From an uncultured Gemella sp. (GTDB lineage: Bacteria > Bacillota > Bacilli > Staphylococcales > Gemellaceae): 5,576 bases of DNA. Of the stretch, positions 5,482 to 5,576 are shown in pieces (the first letter of the stretch is position 1; each line of letters begins with the position of its first letter). A program made the position numbers and the translations under genes. Below the pieces are notes generated by a model. The model was not told where the DNA came from, did no database searches, and was given only the letters and a program-made list of their open reading frames with translations. The stretch lies in NCBI GenBank assembly GCA_945929765.1, contig CAMEOL010000076.1, positions 1 to 5,576 of the forward strand. The letters run 5' to 3'.

Positions 5482-5576
5482 ATGAAAATTAAAAGAATTA
5501 GTAAAAATGAAGGCGGGGCATTAGTTCTTTCAATTGTAGTACTTACACTTATTACTATAGTTATTGCAACGATAAC
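5482..5576 (+). CDS. comGG: ComGG-like minor pilus protein, 5' part only
   Basis: The first 31 codons of a gene that runs off the right edge. It starts with ATG 4 bp after the comGF stop, and AGGA (5471-5474) in the last codons of comGF lies 7 nt upstream. The visible product has a basic start MKIKRISKNEG followed by a hydrophobic segment GALVLSIVVLTLITIVIATI. It resembles a prepilin N-terminus but has Gly and Leu where most pseudopilins have Phe at +1 and Glu at +5, if processing follows NEG. GspK- and PilX-like tip subunits also lack that Glu. ComGG is the expected seventh comG gene and is the best call by position, but too little sequence is present to confirm it. Confidence 0.65.
   Translation, partial: MKIKRISKNEGGALVLSIVVLTLITIVIATI

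Noticed and set aside
1..5576. CRISPR array, insertion sequence, tRNA or rRNA
   Set aside because: No regularly spaced repeats, transposase, terminal inverted repeats or tRNA/rRNA signatures were seen on either strand.

Overview
This is an AT-rich window (by eye about 30% GC or less) from a Gram-positive bacterium of the Firmicutes, most likely class Bacilli. The evidence is the late-competence comG operon, strong AGGAG-type ribosome binding sites, intrinsic terminators between genes, and a 6S RNA directly upstream of tcdA, an arrangement I recall from Bacillus. A Gemella- or Staphylococcus-like member of the Bacillales would fit the base composition and protein sizes, but I cannot name the genus with confidence.

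Layout, all genes on the + strand. Positions 1-253 are AT-rich and hold no convincing gene, only an A:T hairpin and candidate promoters. Positions about 258-440 fold like a bacterial 6S RNA, with a good extended -10 promoter upstream and a perfectly palindromic terminator at 444-474. tcdA (528-1295), the tRNA ct6A-forming dehydratase, follows and ends in its own terminator. A small XRE-type regulator (1417-1773) comes next with its own promoter and a terminator-like hairpin. From 1833 to the right edge runs the comG operon: comGA (traffic ATPase), comGB (inner-membrane platform), comGC (major pseudopilin), three minor-pseudopilin genes assigned as comGD, comGE and comGF, and the first 31 codons of a comGG-like gene cut by the window edge.

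The com genes are tightly packed. comGA/comGB overlap by 32 bp, comGC/comGD by 26 bp, comGD/comGE by 11 bp and comGE/comGF by 8-14 bp, while comGB-comGC and comGF-comGG are separated by only 4-11 bp. This points to one transcript with translational coupling. Together the products build the competence (type IV-like) pilus that captures extracellular DNA: ComGA powers assembly, ComGB anchors it, ComGC polymerises, and the minor pseudopilins prime or cap the fibre. The prepilin peptidase ComC, which would cut the leaders ahead of the FTLIE-type motifs, is not in the window.

The most unusual points are a Lys/Glu-rich tail of about 50 residues on ComGF, a ComGA without the C-terminal cysteine motif I recall from Bacillus ComGA, a hairpin with a T-tract only 10 bp before comGA with a GACGAATA element (one mismatch to the streptococcal competence box) over its start codon, and a 16-bp tandem duplication containing the ribosome binding site of the XRE gene. 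No wholly new system is evident; this is a known machine with lineage-specific features.
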